This document shows positions 1 through 8,468 of a stretch of DNA of 64,000 nt, one piece after another. The DNA is from Spirosoma sordidisoli. Lineage in GTDB: Bacteria > Bacteroidota > Bacteroidia > Cytophagales > Spirosomataceae. A program made the translations under genes and the position numbers. Under the pieces are notes generated by a model. The model did not search any database and was not told where the DNA came from. It saw only the letters and a list, made by a program, of their open reading frames with translations. The stretch is taken from NCBI RefSeq assembly GCF_004138325.1, contig NZ_SBLB01000001.1, positions 1,621,855 to 1,685,854 of the forward strand. The letters run 5' to 3'. Each line of letters begins with the position of its first letter. Positions within the stretch are counted from its first letter, which is position 1.

Positions 1-42
1 TAGCCACCTGCGCTGCCGCCATTCTGCAAATGGAATACAGCT

Positions 43-726
43 ATGAAACGACACTATGCATCAACTTTACTGGTACTTATTGTACTTTTCCTATCTCAGG
101 TAACATTGGCGAAACCTCCCCTGCCTGTCTGGCGATCGGGTCAGCTTGCCTTCTGGAATGGGGCTTCAGCGCAGGGCGAGCTAGCCTACAACTGGTCGGC
201 AGAAATGGTGCTGCTGCGGTTGCCCACCGGACAGATTCGTACGTACTCGGCTAGTCAGGTTCGGCAGTTTGGCTGGTTCGACCCTAACCAACACAAACAA
301 CGGATCTTTGTCTCGCTGGCCCGCAACCACGCCGATGAGCAAACGGCGCATGGTTTCTACGAGGTATGTCTCGACGGATCGCTAACGGTAGTTCGACAGC
401 TTAAACGGCAACGGGGCTGGCTCAGCCGCTCGTTTCATCGGCCCGAACAGCTGATCGACACGCCCGAACTGGCCGATCTGCAGGAGCCCTTCAACTACTT
501 CGTTTACGATGAGGGTCAGTTTCTGACGTTCGAACGGTTTTTCCCGGATATCTATCACCCGCATATGATTAGCCAGAGTCGCGAACTGGATGATTTCGTG
601 CTCAGCCATAATCTGAACGCCCGTACCATTCTGGGCCAGTTGATCCTGGTAGACCGGTACAACAACCTGTCCAAAAACGGGCAGCAAACGGCCTCCGCCC
701 GGACGCCCAGCCCAGGGTCGGAATAA
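43..726 (+). CDS. Secreted protein of unknown function
   Basis: The 227-residue product opens with a clear signal peptide (Lys2-Arg3, a hydrophobic core to about residue 22, then Ala-Lys-Pro), so it should be exported. I recognise no catalytic motif in the mature part; it is mixed polar and aromatic and probably globular. Its stop lies one base from the stop of the convergent ribbon-helix-helix gene, and its likely terminator lies inside that gene. The ATG at 43 is the only start that keeps the signal peptide. Function unknown. Confidence 0.75.
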   Translation: MKRHYASTLLVLIVLFLSQVTLAKPPLPVWRSGQLAFWNGASAQGELAYNWSAEMVLLRLPTGQIRTYSASQVRQFGWFDPNQHKQRIFVSLARNHADEQTAHGFYEVCLDGSLTVVRQLKRQRGWLSRSFHRPEQLIDTPELADLQEPFNYFVYDEGQFLTFERFFPDIYHPHMISQSRELDDFVLSHNLNARTILGQLILVDRYNNLSKNGQQTASARTPSPGSE

Positions 727-727
727 G

Positions 728-925
728 TCAGTCGGCACGATTGGCGGGCTCGGGCGGATCGTCAGTGCCGCCCGTTTTTTGTTTCCGGCGTTTTCGCAGC
801 GCGTCGTTCAGCAGGTATTCGATCTGGCCGTTTACGCTCCGAAACTCCTCCTGCGCCCAGCGTTCCAGCTCCTTCAGCGTTTCTGGCTGTATCCGTAGCA
901 CAAACGCTTTTTTTTCTGATGCCAT
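728..925 (-). CDS. Arc-like ribbon-helix-helix DNA-binding protein
   Basis: A 65-residue basic protein whose first 45 residues fit the Arc/MetJ ribbon-helix-helix fold: a beta strand (KKAFVLRIQPE) followed by two helices with the conserved stretch FRSVNGQIEYLL. The tail is Lys/Arg-rich and then acidic/Pro-rich. Such proteins dimerise and bind DNA as small repressors or antitoxins, but no toxin gene is adjacent. It lies downstream of the SPFH gene on the same strand; I recall this pairing in other Bacteroidota but cannot check it here. A terminator separates the two, so it may have its own promoter. Confidence 0.75.
   Translation of the reverse strand: MASEKKAFVLRIQPETLKELERWAQEEFRSVNGQIEYLLNDALRKRRKQKTGGTDDPPEPANRAD
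751..781 (+). terminator. Intrinsic terminator lying inside the antisense gene
   Basis: A perfect 7-bp stem (CGGGCGG at 751-757, CCGCCCG at 768-774) with a 10-base loop is followed by six T on the plus strand. It suits termination of the secreted-protein gene ending at 726. It falls within the C-terminal codons of the convergent minus-strand gene 728-925. Confidence 0.7.
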
Positions 926-934
926 AAGGAAGCA

Positions 935-998
935 AGAAAAAGAAACGAACCGACAGAACGGGCAGGTATGTACTACCCGCTCTGCCGGTTATCGGTTC
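935..998 (-). terminator. Terminator of the SPFH gene
   Basis: On the minus strand a long imperfect stem pairs the arms around 971-997 and 947-967 (a CCGGCAGAGCGGG arm against CCCGTTCTGTCGG), and is followed by a run rich in T. It lies just after the SPFH stop codon and before the ribbon-helix-helix gene. Confidence 0.6.
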
Positions 999-1003
999 TC
1001 TTG

Positions 1004-1858
1004 TTAGTTATATAATGTACCAGCATTGACAACCGGGCTGACCGATTTCTCTCCGCAAAGTACCACCAGCAGGTTACTGACCATGGCCGCTTTCCGCTCC
1101 TCGTCCAGCTGCACCACATCTTTTTCGGCCAGCCGGGCCAGCGCCATCTCAACCATACCAACGGCTCCTTCTACGATCTGCTTCCGAGCCGATACCACCG
1201 CCGTAGCCTGCTGGCGCTGGAGCATGGCTCCCGCAATTTCGGGCGCGTAGGCCAGGTGACTGATGCGGGCTTCCATAACCCGAACGCCCGCCTGGCTGAG
1301 CCGCTCGTCGAGTTCCTGCTCCAGGAATTTGTTGATCTGCCCCGTATTGTCGCGCAGGGTGACCGTCTCGTGTTCGTCTTCCATATTGTCGTAGGCGTGT
1401 GAGCTGGTCAGGAAGCGCACAGCGGCTTCGGACTGAATCTGCACAAAAGTCTGGTAATTATCGACATCGAACAGCGCCTTGGCGGTATCGGAAACCTGCC
1501 AGACCACCACAGCTGCAATTTCGATGGGGTTCCCCATTTTGTCGTTTACCTTGATGGTTTGTCCGTTGAGGTTTCGGGCCCGCAGGCTGATCTTCTTCTT
1601 GCTGTAAAGCGGGTTGACCCAGCGCAGGCCGTTCTGCTTCATGGTTCCCACATAATCGCCGAAGAACGTACAGACAACGGCTTCATTCGGGTTGATGACG
1701 GTAATACCGATGAAAAGCACAATGGCCGTCAAAAACAGGAGCGCGGCTACGAATACGTTCAGATTAGCCCAGGCAACCGCCGTTGAACTGAACAGACAGA
1801 CAATAGCAACCAGCAACAATACATAGCCAGACAGGGAGGTAAGTGGTTTTTCGTTCAT
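1004..1858 (-). CDS. SPFH/band-7 domain membrane protein
   Basis: The 284-residue protein has two closely spaced N-terminal hydrophobic segments (about residues 8-30 and 33-53) and then an SPFH (prohibitin/stomatin-like) domain, with the family features [14 protein letters not shown], a central VVVWQVSDT stretch and an Ala/Glu-rich helical region near residues 190-250. SPFH proteins assemble into oligomeric scaffolds in membrane microdomains. The start is the ATG at 1858, and the next gene upstream is divergent lysS. The exact physiological role cannot be read from sequence. Confidence 0.88.
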   Translation of the reverse strand: MNEKPLTSLSGYVLLLVAIVCLFSSTAVAWANLNVFVAALLFLTAIVLFIGITVINPNEAVVCTFFGDYVGTMKQNGLRWVNPLYSKKKISLRARNLNGQTIKVNDKMGNPIEIAAVVVWQVSDTAKALFDVDNYQTFVQIQSEAAVRFLTSSHAYDNMEDEHETVTLRDNTGQINKFLEQELDERLSQAGVRVMEARISHLAYAPEIAGAMLQRQQATAVVSARKQIVEGAVGMVEMALARLAEKDVVQLDEERKAAMVSNLLVVLCGEKSVSPVVNAGTLYN

Positions 1859-1996
1859 GAGTCAGGAATTGATAGTAGTTTGATATCACAATAATACTAC
1901 ACAATTCCGCTGAACCCTCTGGATTGGGACAGGCGGTCGGGGCTGGCAATCAGCGGTCAGTTATACACGCATCCTGTAAAGGCCAATCCTTTTCGC

Positions 1997-2004
1997 TATT
2001 TTTG
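1997..2004 (+). promoter_or_regulatory. Bacteroidota -7 element for lysS
   Basis: TATTTTTG matches the Bacteroidota -7 consensus TAnnTTTG and lies 62 bases before the lysS ATG. No convincing -33 TTTG is visible at the expected spacing, so this is a moderate call. Confidence 0.45.
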
Positions 2005-2066
2005 CACCCTGATTTCGTAGACTGATTCCTGGAAATCATCTAAATCTGATAATCATCGTTCAGACA

Positions 2067-3833
2067 ATGTTGAGTGAACAAGAGATAAATCGCCGACAAA
2101 AACGCGAAGAACTGATGCGAATGGGGATTGACCCCTACCCCGCTGAACTCGTTGACGTTACCACCACCGTTGCCGACATCCGGGCAGCCCATCAGCCAGG
2201 CGGGCCTGGTACCCATATCGAACCCGAGATGGATTTCTCCGGCGACGAGCGCTGGGGCAACGTTCAACTGGCTGGCCGACTAATGATCGTCCGCATCAGC
2301 GGGAGCGCATCCTTTGCCGAATTACAGGATTCAACGGGCCGCATCCAGCTGTATTTCCGGCGCGATGACCTCTGCCCGGGCGATGACAAAACGCTGTACA
2401 ACACGGTCTTCAAGAAACTGCTCGACATTGGCGATATCATCTCCGTTCGGGGCCATGTGTTCTCCACGAAAACCGGCGAGCTGTCGGTATACGTAAAAGA
2501 ATTCAGGCTGCTCAACAAAGCCCTGCGGCCGCTGCCGGTCGTTAAGGAGGTTATAAACGAGCAGGGCGAACGCGAAACCTACGACGCTTTTACCGATCCG
2601 GAACAGCGCTATCGGCAGCGGTACGTAGATCTGATCGTGAACCCCCAGGTGCGCGACGTCTTTGTGAAGCGGACCAAGCTGGTCAATTCGATCCGGCAGT
2701 TCCTGAGCCAGAAAGGGTATCTGGAAGTGGAAACCCCTATCCTGCAGCCCATCCACGGCGGAGCGACCGCGCGGCCATTCCGTACGCACCATAACACGCT
2801 CGATATGGCGCTGTATCTGCGGATAGCCAACGAGCTGTACCTCAAACGCCTGATTGTGGGTGGGTACGATGGCGTATTCGAGTTCGCCAAGGACTTCCGC
2901 AACGAGGGGATGGACCGCACCCACAACCCCGAGTTCACCCAGGTCGAGTTCTACGTCGCCTACAAAGACTATATCTGGATGATGGATACCATCGAAGAAA
3001 TGGTCGAGAAAGTGGCGCTCGACGTAGCCGGTACCACTAAAGTGACCGTTGGGCAGAACGTCATCGATTTCAAGCGCCCCTGGAAACGCCTGACGATGTT
3101 TGAAGCCATTCAGGAATATACCGGTGTCGATGTATCGGCCATGGACGAAGCCGAGCTTCGGGAGGTTGCTGAAAGCCGCGGTATCAAGACCGATGCCAGC
3201 ATGGGCAAGTCGAAACTGATCGACGAGCTGTTTGGCGATGCCTGCGAACCGAATCTGATCCAGCCAACTTTCATTACCGACTATCCGGTCGAGATGTCGC
3301 CCCTGACCAAAAAGCACCGGAGCAAACCGGGCCTGGTCGAGCGGTTCGAGGCCATCTGTAACGGTAAAGAAATTGCCAACGCCTACTCGGAGCTGAACGA
3401 TCCGCTCGACCAGCGCGAACGGTTCGAAGAGCAGCTCCGACTGGCCGAACGCGGTGACGAAGAAGCCATGGCGCTCGACGAAGATTTCCTGCGCGCCCTC
3501 GAGTACGGGATGCCCCCCACGGCGGGTGTTGGGCTGGGCATTGACCGGCTCACGATGATCATGACGAATCAGCCGTCTATTCAGGACGTTCTGTTCTTCC
3601 CGCAGATGCGGCCCGAGAAAAAGCAGGAGCAGTCGGACGAGAGCGATTTTGTGGCAGCAGGTGTACCGGCCGAATGGGTACCAGCCGTACAGAAACTGGG
3701 ATATATGACGGTCGATCAGCTGCGGGCCGCCAACCCGAACAAGCTCTTCAACGACCTGGGTGGTGTACGCAAGAAGCTGAAGCTGGATGTACCCATGCCG
3801 GATCTGGCTACCGTTCGGGGCTGGACCGAATAA
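2067..3833 (+). CDS. lysS: Lysyl-tRNA synthetase (class II)
   Basis: Charges tRNA-Lys with lysine in the cytoplasm. The 588-residue protein has the N-terminal OB-fold anticodon-binding domain (about 55-160) and the class II catalytic core: motif 2 region [14 protein letters not shown] and motif 3 [14 protein letters not shown]-terminal extension of about 70 residues beyond the usual end (from about 520) resembles a helix-hairpin-helix-like tail. I recall such longer LysRS proteins in Bacteroidota. The ATG at 2067 begins [16 protein letters not shown], a normal family N-terminus. Confidence 0.97.
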   Translation: MLSEQEINRRQKREELMRMGIDPYPAELVDVTTTVADIRAAHQPGGPGTHIEPEMDFSGDERWGNVQLAGRLMIVRISGSASFAELQDSTGRIQLYFRRDDLCPGDDKTLYNTVFKKLLDIGDIISVRGHVFSTKTGELSVYVKEFRLLNKALRPLPVVKEVINEQGERETYDAFTDPEQRYRQRYVDLIVNPQVRDVFVKRTKLVNSIRQFLSQKGYLEVETPILQPIHGGATARPFRTHHNTLDMALYLRIANELYLKRLIVGGYDGVFEFAKDFRNEGMDRTHNPEFTQVEFYVAYKDYIWMMDTIEEMVEKVALDVAGTTKVTVGQNVIDFKRPWKRLTMFEAIQEYTGVDVSAMDEAELREVAESRGIKTDASMGKSKLIDELFGDACEPNLIQPTFITDYPVEMSPLTKKHRSKPGLVERFEAICNGKEIANAYSELNDPLDQRERFEEQLRLAERGDEEAMALDEDFLRALEYGMPPTAGVGLGIDRLTMIMTNQPSIQDVLFFPQMRPEKKQEQSDESDFVAAGVPAEWVPAVQKLGYMTVDQLRAANPNKLFNDLGGVRKKLKLDVPMPDLATVRGWTE

Positions 3834-3845
3834 ACAGACTACCTT

Positions 3846-3882
3846 AAACAGCCGGGTCGCGGGTCTGATCCGGCTGTTTTAT
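3846..3882 (+). terminator. Terminator of lysS
   Basis: A perfect 10-bp stem AAACAGCCGG (3846-3855) and CCGGCTGTTT (3870-3879) followed by T residues, 12 bases after the lysS stop. Confidence 0.75.
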
Positions 3883-3886
3883 AAAC

Positions 3887-3922
3887 AAAAAACCCCGCTC
3901 GGCAACCGGGCAGGGTTTCTTT
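3887..3922 (-). terminator. Terminator of the cold-shock gene (possibly bidirectional)
   Basis: On the minus strand the arms AAACCCTGCCCGGT and GAGCGGGGTTTTTT form an imperfect GC-rich stem followed by T. It lies directly downstream of the minus-strand cold-shock gene; the plus strand also ends in a T run, so it may work both ways. Confidence 0.65.
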
Positions 3923-3940
3923 TTAGTCGGCCATAGAGGC

Positions 3941-4147
3941 TTAATAGTCCGACTCTAATTTCTTTACCTTAACCGCGTTAAGTCCCTTTTTCCCGTCAAC
4001 CACTTCAAACTGTACCCGGTCTTTCTCGCGGATGGTGATTCCGTTTAAACCAGTAATGTGAACGAAAATGTCCCGGTTGGTATCGTCTTCTACGATGAAG
4101 CCGTACCCTTTACTTTCATTGAAAAATTTTACTACACCTGTTTGCAT
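3941..4147 (-). CDS. Cold-shock domain protein
   Basis: A 68-residue single cold-shock domain that binds single-stranded RNA or DNA and melts secondary structure. It shows RNP1 (KGYGFI) and RNP2 (DIFVHI) on a five-strand OB fold. I place the start at 4147 (MQTGVVKFF), the universal family N-terminus, rather than seven codons upstream. The 339-base gap before divergent pspC leaves room for the long structured 5' leader typical of cold-shock mRNAs. Confidence 0.93.
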   Translation of the reverse strand: MQTGVVKFFNESKGYGFIVEDDTNRDIFVHITGLNGITIREKDRVQFEVVDGKKGLNAVKVKKLESDY

Positions 4148-4486
4148 AAAACTTAAACAATTAAACAATTAAACATACAAAGGGTCAGTTAGTAACAAAG
4201 ACGCGAAACAGGTTCCAGAGGGTGCCTACTGGCCGGGGTACTGGGTTGAGGATCAGCGGGCTTTGTTTACGCACGAGTACCAACACTACACGTAAGTGTC
4301 GGCCCCGTTACAACACAAAGAAAATAAAAATGTTCCGACTTCAAATAGCCAGTACCTATTTTTTTGGCCTTCTTACGGGCTTCTGACGCTATTTCTGTGT
4401 TATCGGTAAACAATCTATAGCACCTTTGCGTTATTTTTGCTACGTTCGGTAAACGTATACAGGTATTACGGACTTATTTAGTCGGC
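4148..4486. other. Gene-free gap: cold-shock leader and pspC promoter
   Basis: No convincing gene is seen. On the minus strand it probably holds the cold-shock mRNA leader, with a small hairpin (ACACT/AGTGT) around 4287-4301 and a TATTTTC-like -7 candidate near 4324. On the plus strand it holds the pspC promoter. Confidence 0.45.
4432..4439 (+). promoter_or_regulatory. Bacteroidota -7 element for pspC
   Basis: TATTTTTG matches TAnnTTTG 47 bases before the pspC ATG. The expected -33 position has no clear TTTG. Confidence 0.45.
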
Positions 4487-4708
4487 ATGGAAAAGATAAG
4501 ATATTTCGTTGAAAAACAGGCCTTCGGTGTCTGTTCGCGCCTTGGCGAGAAGATGAATATCTCGGCCAGCAGCATCCGGCTTTATTTCATTTATACGTCA
4601 TTCCTGACGCTCGGGTCGCCGGTTGTGCTGTATCTGATTCTGGCGTTCTGGCTGGAGATGAACAAGCACCTGCGCCGACACGCTCACCCCACTATCTGGG
4701 AGCTGTAG
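4487..4708 (+). CDS. PspC-domain small membrane protein
   Basis: A 73-residue protein matching the PspC domain: a short amphipathic N-terminus with GVCSRLGEKMNI, then one or two hydrophobic segments (about 30-57) containing PVVLYLILAFWLEM. In proteobacteria PspC takes part in the phage-shock envelope stress response. Here no pspA or pspB is adjacent, so the role is inferred from the domain only. Confidence 0.85.
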   Translation: MEKIRYFVEKQAFGVCSRLGEKMNISASSIRLYFIYTSFLTLGSPVVLYLILAFWLEMNKHLRRHAHPTIWEL

Positions 4709-4739
4709 TATAGCGCCGGCCGTTCAGGCTATCACGCCC

Positions 4740-5777
4740 TTATTTCCTGTTATCTACAATGTCGCGGTAGGTCTTTTTGCCCTGCCCAAAATAGCTCCAT
4801 ACGATGCTGCGTGGAAACAGGCTGACAGCATGGGTTTGTTGCTGCCTGAGTGCCCGGCGCTGTTGGTTCAACTGCGGCAGGTGAGCATAGAACGCAAAAT
4901 GGGCGCGAATGATCGCCCATACGTCACGCCATTGCCCTACTTTCACGAACAGCAGCGACGACAGACCATCCAGGACCAGCCGCAGGAATATACGTAGCCA
5001 CAGCCGGCCGTCGGCAGGCCAGTTCTTGTACAGCATAAACAGGCTGTTGCGGTAATTCAGGTAGGTCTTGTGCGGGTTTGACTTAGGCAGCGTGCCGCCC
5101 CCCACGTGGTACACCACCGACTGCCCGCAGGTCCAGACTTCGTAGCCCAGCCGCTGTACGCGCCAGCACCAGTCAATCTCTTCCATGTGGGCAAAGAAGC
5201 TGGCATCGAACCCGCCAGTCTGGTGAAAAACCTTGGCCCGCACGAACAGACAGGCGCCCGTTGCCCAGAATACGGGCCGGTTATCGTCATACTGCCCCTG
5301 GTCGGCTTCGAAGGTAGCAAACACGCGCCCCCGGCAAAAAACGTAGCCCAGCCAGTCGACGAACCCACCAGCGGCTCCTGCATGCTCGAACAGGTCGCGC
5401 TGCTGGTACGATCTGATTTTAGGCTGACAGGCCGCCACCGTTGGGCTGGATGCCATTACAGACAGGATTGGGCTGAGCCAGCCGGGCGTTACGTCAATAT
5501 CGGAGTTAATCAGAGCGTAATAATCGAACGGGGCCTCGTGCGTACGGATGTAGTCGAGAGCCCGGTTATACCCCCCAGCATACCCTTCGTTACGCGCCAG
5601 TTCGATAACCCGCACGGTCGGAAAGTGAGCACGAAGAAAGGCAACGGAACCGTCGGTCGAGGCACTATCGGCTACGTAAACCGGATGGCCATCGGCATGG
5701 GCAAGTACGGCAGGCAGAAACTTGGCTAAGAATGACTGACCGTTATAATTAAGAATGACGAGTGCGAGGGAATCCAA
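4740..5777 (-). CDS. Family 2 glycosyltransferase
   Basis: A GT-A fold glycosyltransferase that transfers a sugar from a nucleotide sugar, probably onto a cell-surface glycan (rhamnosyltransferase-like; substrate unknown). The N-terminal motif LALVILNYNG, the acidic metal site region YALINSDIDV and the WCWRVQRLGY segment are all family-typical. I prefer the TTG at 5777 (product starting MDSLALVILNYNG, 345 residues). The frame stays open to a TTG at 5840, but that would translate through a perfect 19-bp inverted repeat at 5789-5834, which looks regulatory. Confidence 0.88.
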   Translation of the reverse strand: MDSLALVILNYNGQSFLAKFLPAVLAHADGHPVYVADSASTDGSVAFLRAHFPTVRVIELARNEGYAGGYNRALDYIRTHEAPFDYYALINSDIDVTPGWLSPILSVMASSPTVAACQPKIRSYQQRDLFEHAGAAGGFVDWLGYVFCRGRVFATFEADQGQYDDNRPVFWATGACLFVRAKVFHQTGGFDASFFAHMEEIDWCWRVQRLGYEVWTCGQSVVYHVGGGTLPKSNPHKTYLNYRNSLFMLYKNWPADGRLWLRIFLRLVLDGLSSLLFVKVGQWRDVWAIIRAHFAFYAHLPQLNQQRRALRQQQTHAVSLFPRSIVWSYFGQGKKTYRDIVDNRK

Positions 5778-5788
5778 AATGGGTGGGC

Positions 5789-5834
5789 AGTTTGCAGCGC
5801 AATGGGCAGCAAACCGCCCATTGCGCTGCAAACT
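5789..5834 (-). repeat. Perfect 19-bp inverted repeat before the glycosyltransferase
   Basis: The arms, whose core is TTTGCAGCGCAATGGGC and its exact reverse complement, flank an 8-base loop. It occupies almost the whole gap between the YbaB stop and the glycosyltransferase start. It could act as a terminator or attenuator; the T tract after it is weak. Confidence 0.75.
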
Positions 5835-5843
5835 TATCAACTT

Positions 5844-6179
5844 TTAAGACATGAGTCCGTCTAAATTCAGACCGGGTATGTTGGGTAAAAGCCCATCTGT
5901 GGCCTGTCGCAGGTGATCGCGGGCTTTGGTCTCAACGTTCTGCATGGCTTTGTTGGTAGCCGCTACGATCAGATCCTGCAACATCTCGCGGTCGTCAGCC
6001 GACTTTAGCAGGTCGGGATCGATCTCGATGCTCAGCACGTTTTTCAGCCCGTTTACGGTTACTTTCACCAGACCAGCCCCCGACTCGCCGGTTTCGGTTA
6101 CGTTCCGCAGGCCTTCCTGAGCTTCTTTCATTCGGGACTGAACTTCCTTCATCTTCCCGAACATATCCATCATATTCAT
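5844..6179 (-). CDS. YbaB/EbfC-family nucleoid-associated protein
   Basis: An 111-residue protein typical of YbaB/EbfC: an N-terminal helical part (MFGKMKEVQSRMKEAQ), a beta core with VKVTVNGLKNVLSIEIDP, and a C-terminal helix with Ala/Asn-rich AATNKAMQNVE. These dimers bind DNA and influence nucleoid structure. In many bacteria the gene sits between dnaX and recR; here dnaX is far away at 33.6 kb, so that linkage is broken. Confidence 0.93.
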   Translation of the reverse strand: MNMMDMFGKMKEVQSRMKEAQEGLRNVTETGESGAGLVKVTVNGLKNVLSIEIDPDLLKSADDREMLQDLIVAATNKAMQNVETKARDHLRQATDGLLPNIPGLNLDGLMS

Positions 6180-6257
6180 AGTAGTTTCGATTCTTATGGT
6201 CAGTACTGCCTCCGCGTGAGCCCTACCACCTGGCCGGTTACCGGCCGGATGCGCCCG

Positions 6258-8273
6258 CTAGCGTATTAACAACAACGCACCGGGCCGAACAGTTTTCTGC
6301 CCGGTCAGGTCCTGAACCTCGATCTGGTACATATACTGCCCGGCTGCCGCCTGCTGACCGTTGACAGTACCGTCCCAGCCCTGGTTTTTATCGGTTGTAC
6401 TGTAGATGACGCTACCCCAGCGGTCGTAGATCGTCATCCGGAACTGATCGACAAAAAGGCCTTTGACCACAAACGTATCGTTGGTACCATCGCCATTGGG
6501 TGTAAACGCGTCGGGCACCAGAATCCGGGCCTCGCGCCGAAGGGTGAAAAAGTTCGAATAGCTCACCAGCCCCCCGCTCGACACGGCAATAATCCGATAC
6601 CGCTGCGATTGCAGGTTCGGATCATTCTGGTCCGGCTCGTAACGCGTATTCCCACTGACCGGAATTTCGCGCTTGGTACCGTTGAGCGAATCGATGACCT
6701 CTACGGTATAGTTGGCTACCGGTCCCGTCAGGAAGGGCGAATTGGCGGTCCAGTCGATGCTGGCGCTGCTGTTCGAAGCCAGGTGTACTGTACAAACCGG
6801 CTTCGACGGGGGTGAAGTGAGGCCGCAGTTGTTTCGGTAGGTAACCTCGTAGCAGTACGAACCCGCCGATGCATTGGCCGACTCGTCGACGAACGTGTTT
6901 CGATTGACCACCGACCCTACGGTCTGCATACCGCCCGATTGCCCGTCGGTCCGGTTCACCACCAGCGTATAGCTGGCCGACGTGCCGCTGACGGGCAGCG
7001 AGACCACCAGACGGGGCTGGTTGTTCTCGACCGAAACGGTTACGTTCCGAAACTCACCGGGAACGTCTCCGTTAATCCCCGTCACGCAGACCGGTGCCGA
7101 TGTGATCGTTGTTGGGCCAGCGCTGGCTTCGATCGTGTAACAGTAAGCGACTCCGCATTCGATGCGATTATTGTCGACGTAGGATGACGCGGACCGGCTG
7201 GTCAGCAGGCCTCCGATCGGCGCTCCATTGCGGGTCAGACGATACGAACGGAAGGGTCTGATGGTAGTAACCGTACCTGCATAAGGCTGCCAGCTCAGGT
7301 TATTCTGCTTACTGGCAGCCTGCGCGTTAAGCACCAGACTACATACCTCGTCGGACCGGACACCGGCGCTGTTACAGGCATCCTGCGCCACCAGCTGAAA
7401 ACATTGTACCTCTTTGGCATTGGTCTGCACCGTGAAGGGAGTTGACCCGTTTCCGTTCTGCCCCGTGGGCGCATACACGCCCGATGCATCTTTCTGGTAC
7501 AGCTCTACCGTTGTACCCGAACTCACCTGATACTGAATAGAGATCGAGTTGTCGCTAACCGTAGTTAGTCGAGTGATCAGCGGCTGGGCTGTCGTAGCAA
7601 AGTTGATCGGAGCCGAGCGAGCGGGCACAGGCGTACAATCGGTCAAGGCGGCATACCGCCCGGTAATGATCACCGTATACGTTCCCGGATTCAGGTAGGT
7701 ATGCGTCTGCTGCGTGGTTATGGAGCTCCGGGGCCGTTCCTGCCGGTTTCCATCGCCCCAATCTATGATATAACTATCATATTTATTCGAGTTTTCATCC
7801 AGCGTGACATCGACAACCGCCCGCCGGTCCGAACAGGTTCTGACAGAGAAGCTGACGGGGCCTGTGGGTAGTACGGTAACGGTTTTACAGGCAATGGTTC
7901 CGGTAGCCTGGCCCCCGCCACTACCCACCTGAAGAATTGTATAAGAGCCTGGTTTGGTATAAGTATACGTGGTAGCCGCGGTCCGGTTGGCGGGAATACC
8001 GTTGCCATCGTACTCGTAGGTGTAGGCCACGTTGGCAACCGTAGCCGGCACGCTGACGATCTGGATGGGCGTACCTACGCAGACACTAGCTTTATCGAGT
8101 GAAAAGCCGCCCTGAGCCGCACCGCCGGGGTTAACGCACACATTAGGTTCTTGACCGACCTGAGCCAGACTGGAACCAGACAGGCACATGAAGCCAGATA
8201 AAACCGCTAAAAACCAGTAAATTGTGTGAACAGTTGCCTCTACTCCGGTCAGCCACAATCGAATCATTCGCAC
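6258..8273 (-). CDS. Type IX-secreted PKD protein with type B sorting domain
   Basis: A 671-residue surface or secreted protein. After a hydrophobic leader (about residues 15-38) come PKD-like beta domains (one with IDWGDG and HTYLNPGTYTVII near 165-210) and fibronectin-III-like modules. The last 85 residues are a classic gliding-motility-associated type B C-terminal domain (PDAFTPNGDGTNDTF, then IYDRWGSVIY and GWDGTVNGQ). That domain is the signal for export by the type IX secretion system. Ligand or function is not evident. It is transcribed alone. Confidence 0.92.
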   Translation of the reverse strand: MRMIRLWLTGVEATVHTIYWFLAVLSGFMCLSGSSLAQVGQEPNVCVNPGGAAQGGFSLDKASVCVGTPIQIVSVPATVANVAYTYEYDGNGIPANRTAATTYTYTKPGSYTILQVGSGGGQATGTIACKTVTVLPTGPVSFSVRTCSDRRAVVDVTLDENSNKYDSYIIDWGDGNRQERPRSSITTQQTHTYLNPGTYTVIITGRYAALTDCTPVPARSAPINFATTAQPLITRLTTVSDNSISIQYQVSSGTTVELYQKDASGVYAPTGQNGNGSTPFTVQTNAKEVQCFQLVAQDACNSAGVRSDEVCSLVLNAQAASKQNNLSWQPYAGTVTTIRPFRSYRLTRNGAPIGGLLTSRSASSYVDNNRIECGVAYCYTIEASAGPTTITSAPVCVTGINGDVPGEFRNVTVSVENNQPRLVVSLPVSGTSASYTLVVNRTDGQSGGMQTVGSVVNRNTFVDESANASAGSYCYEVTYRNNCGLTSPPSKPVCTVHLASNSSASIDWTANSPFLTGPVANYTVEVIDSLNGTKREIPVSGNTRYEPDQNDPNLQSQRYRIIAVSSGGLVSYSNFFTLRREARILVPDAFTPNGDGTNDTFVVKGLFVDQFRMTIYDRWGSVIYSTTDKNQGWDGTVNGQQAAAGQYMYQIEVQDLTGQKTVRPGALLLIR

Positions 8274-8468
8274 AGAAAGTAAATTTTTATCGTTCCTATA
8301 GATGGCGCAGTGTCTAGCGTTAAAAACGTTCCGGCTTACATTTTCGCGTTGGTCGAAACGTATCTTTCCCGAAATCAGTTTTCAGAGTGACAACTGCCGA
8401 TTCTGCCGTTGAGTAGATACAAAAGCAACTACCAAAGATACTTCCACTGACACGCATCAACCAAACAG

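Noticed and set aside
2331-3317. A 328-codon open frame antisense to lysS
   Set aside because: A frame shadow of a GC-rich conserved gene; the translated sequence has no recognisable family and lysS is certain.
5778-5840. TTG at 5840 as the glycosyltransferase start
   Set aside because: Would translate through a perfect 19-bp inverted repeat; the TTG at 5777 gives the normal family N-terminus.
8341-8368. TATCTTTC before ribBA as its promoter
   Set aside because: The final base deviates from TAnnTTTG and no -33 element is at a suitable distance; too weak to list.
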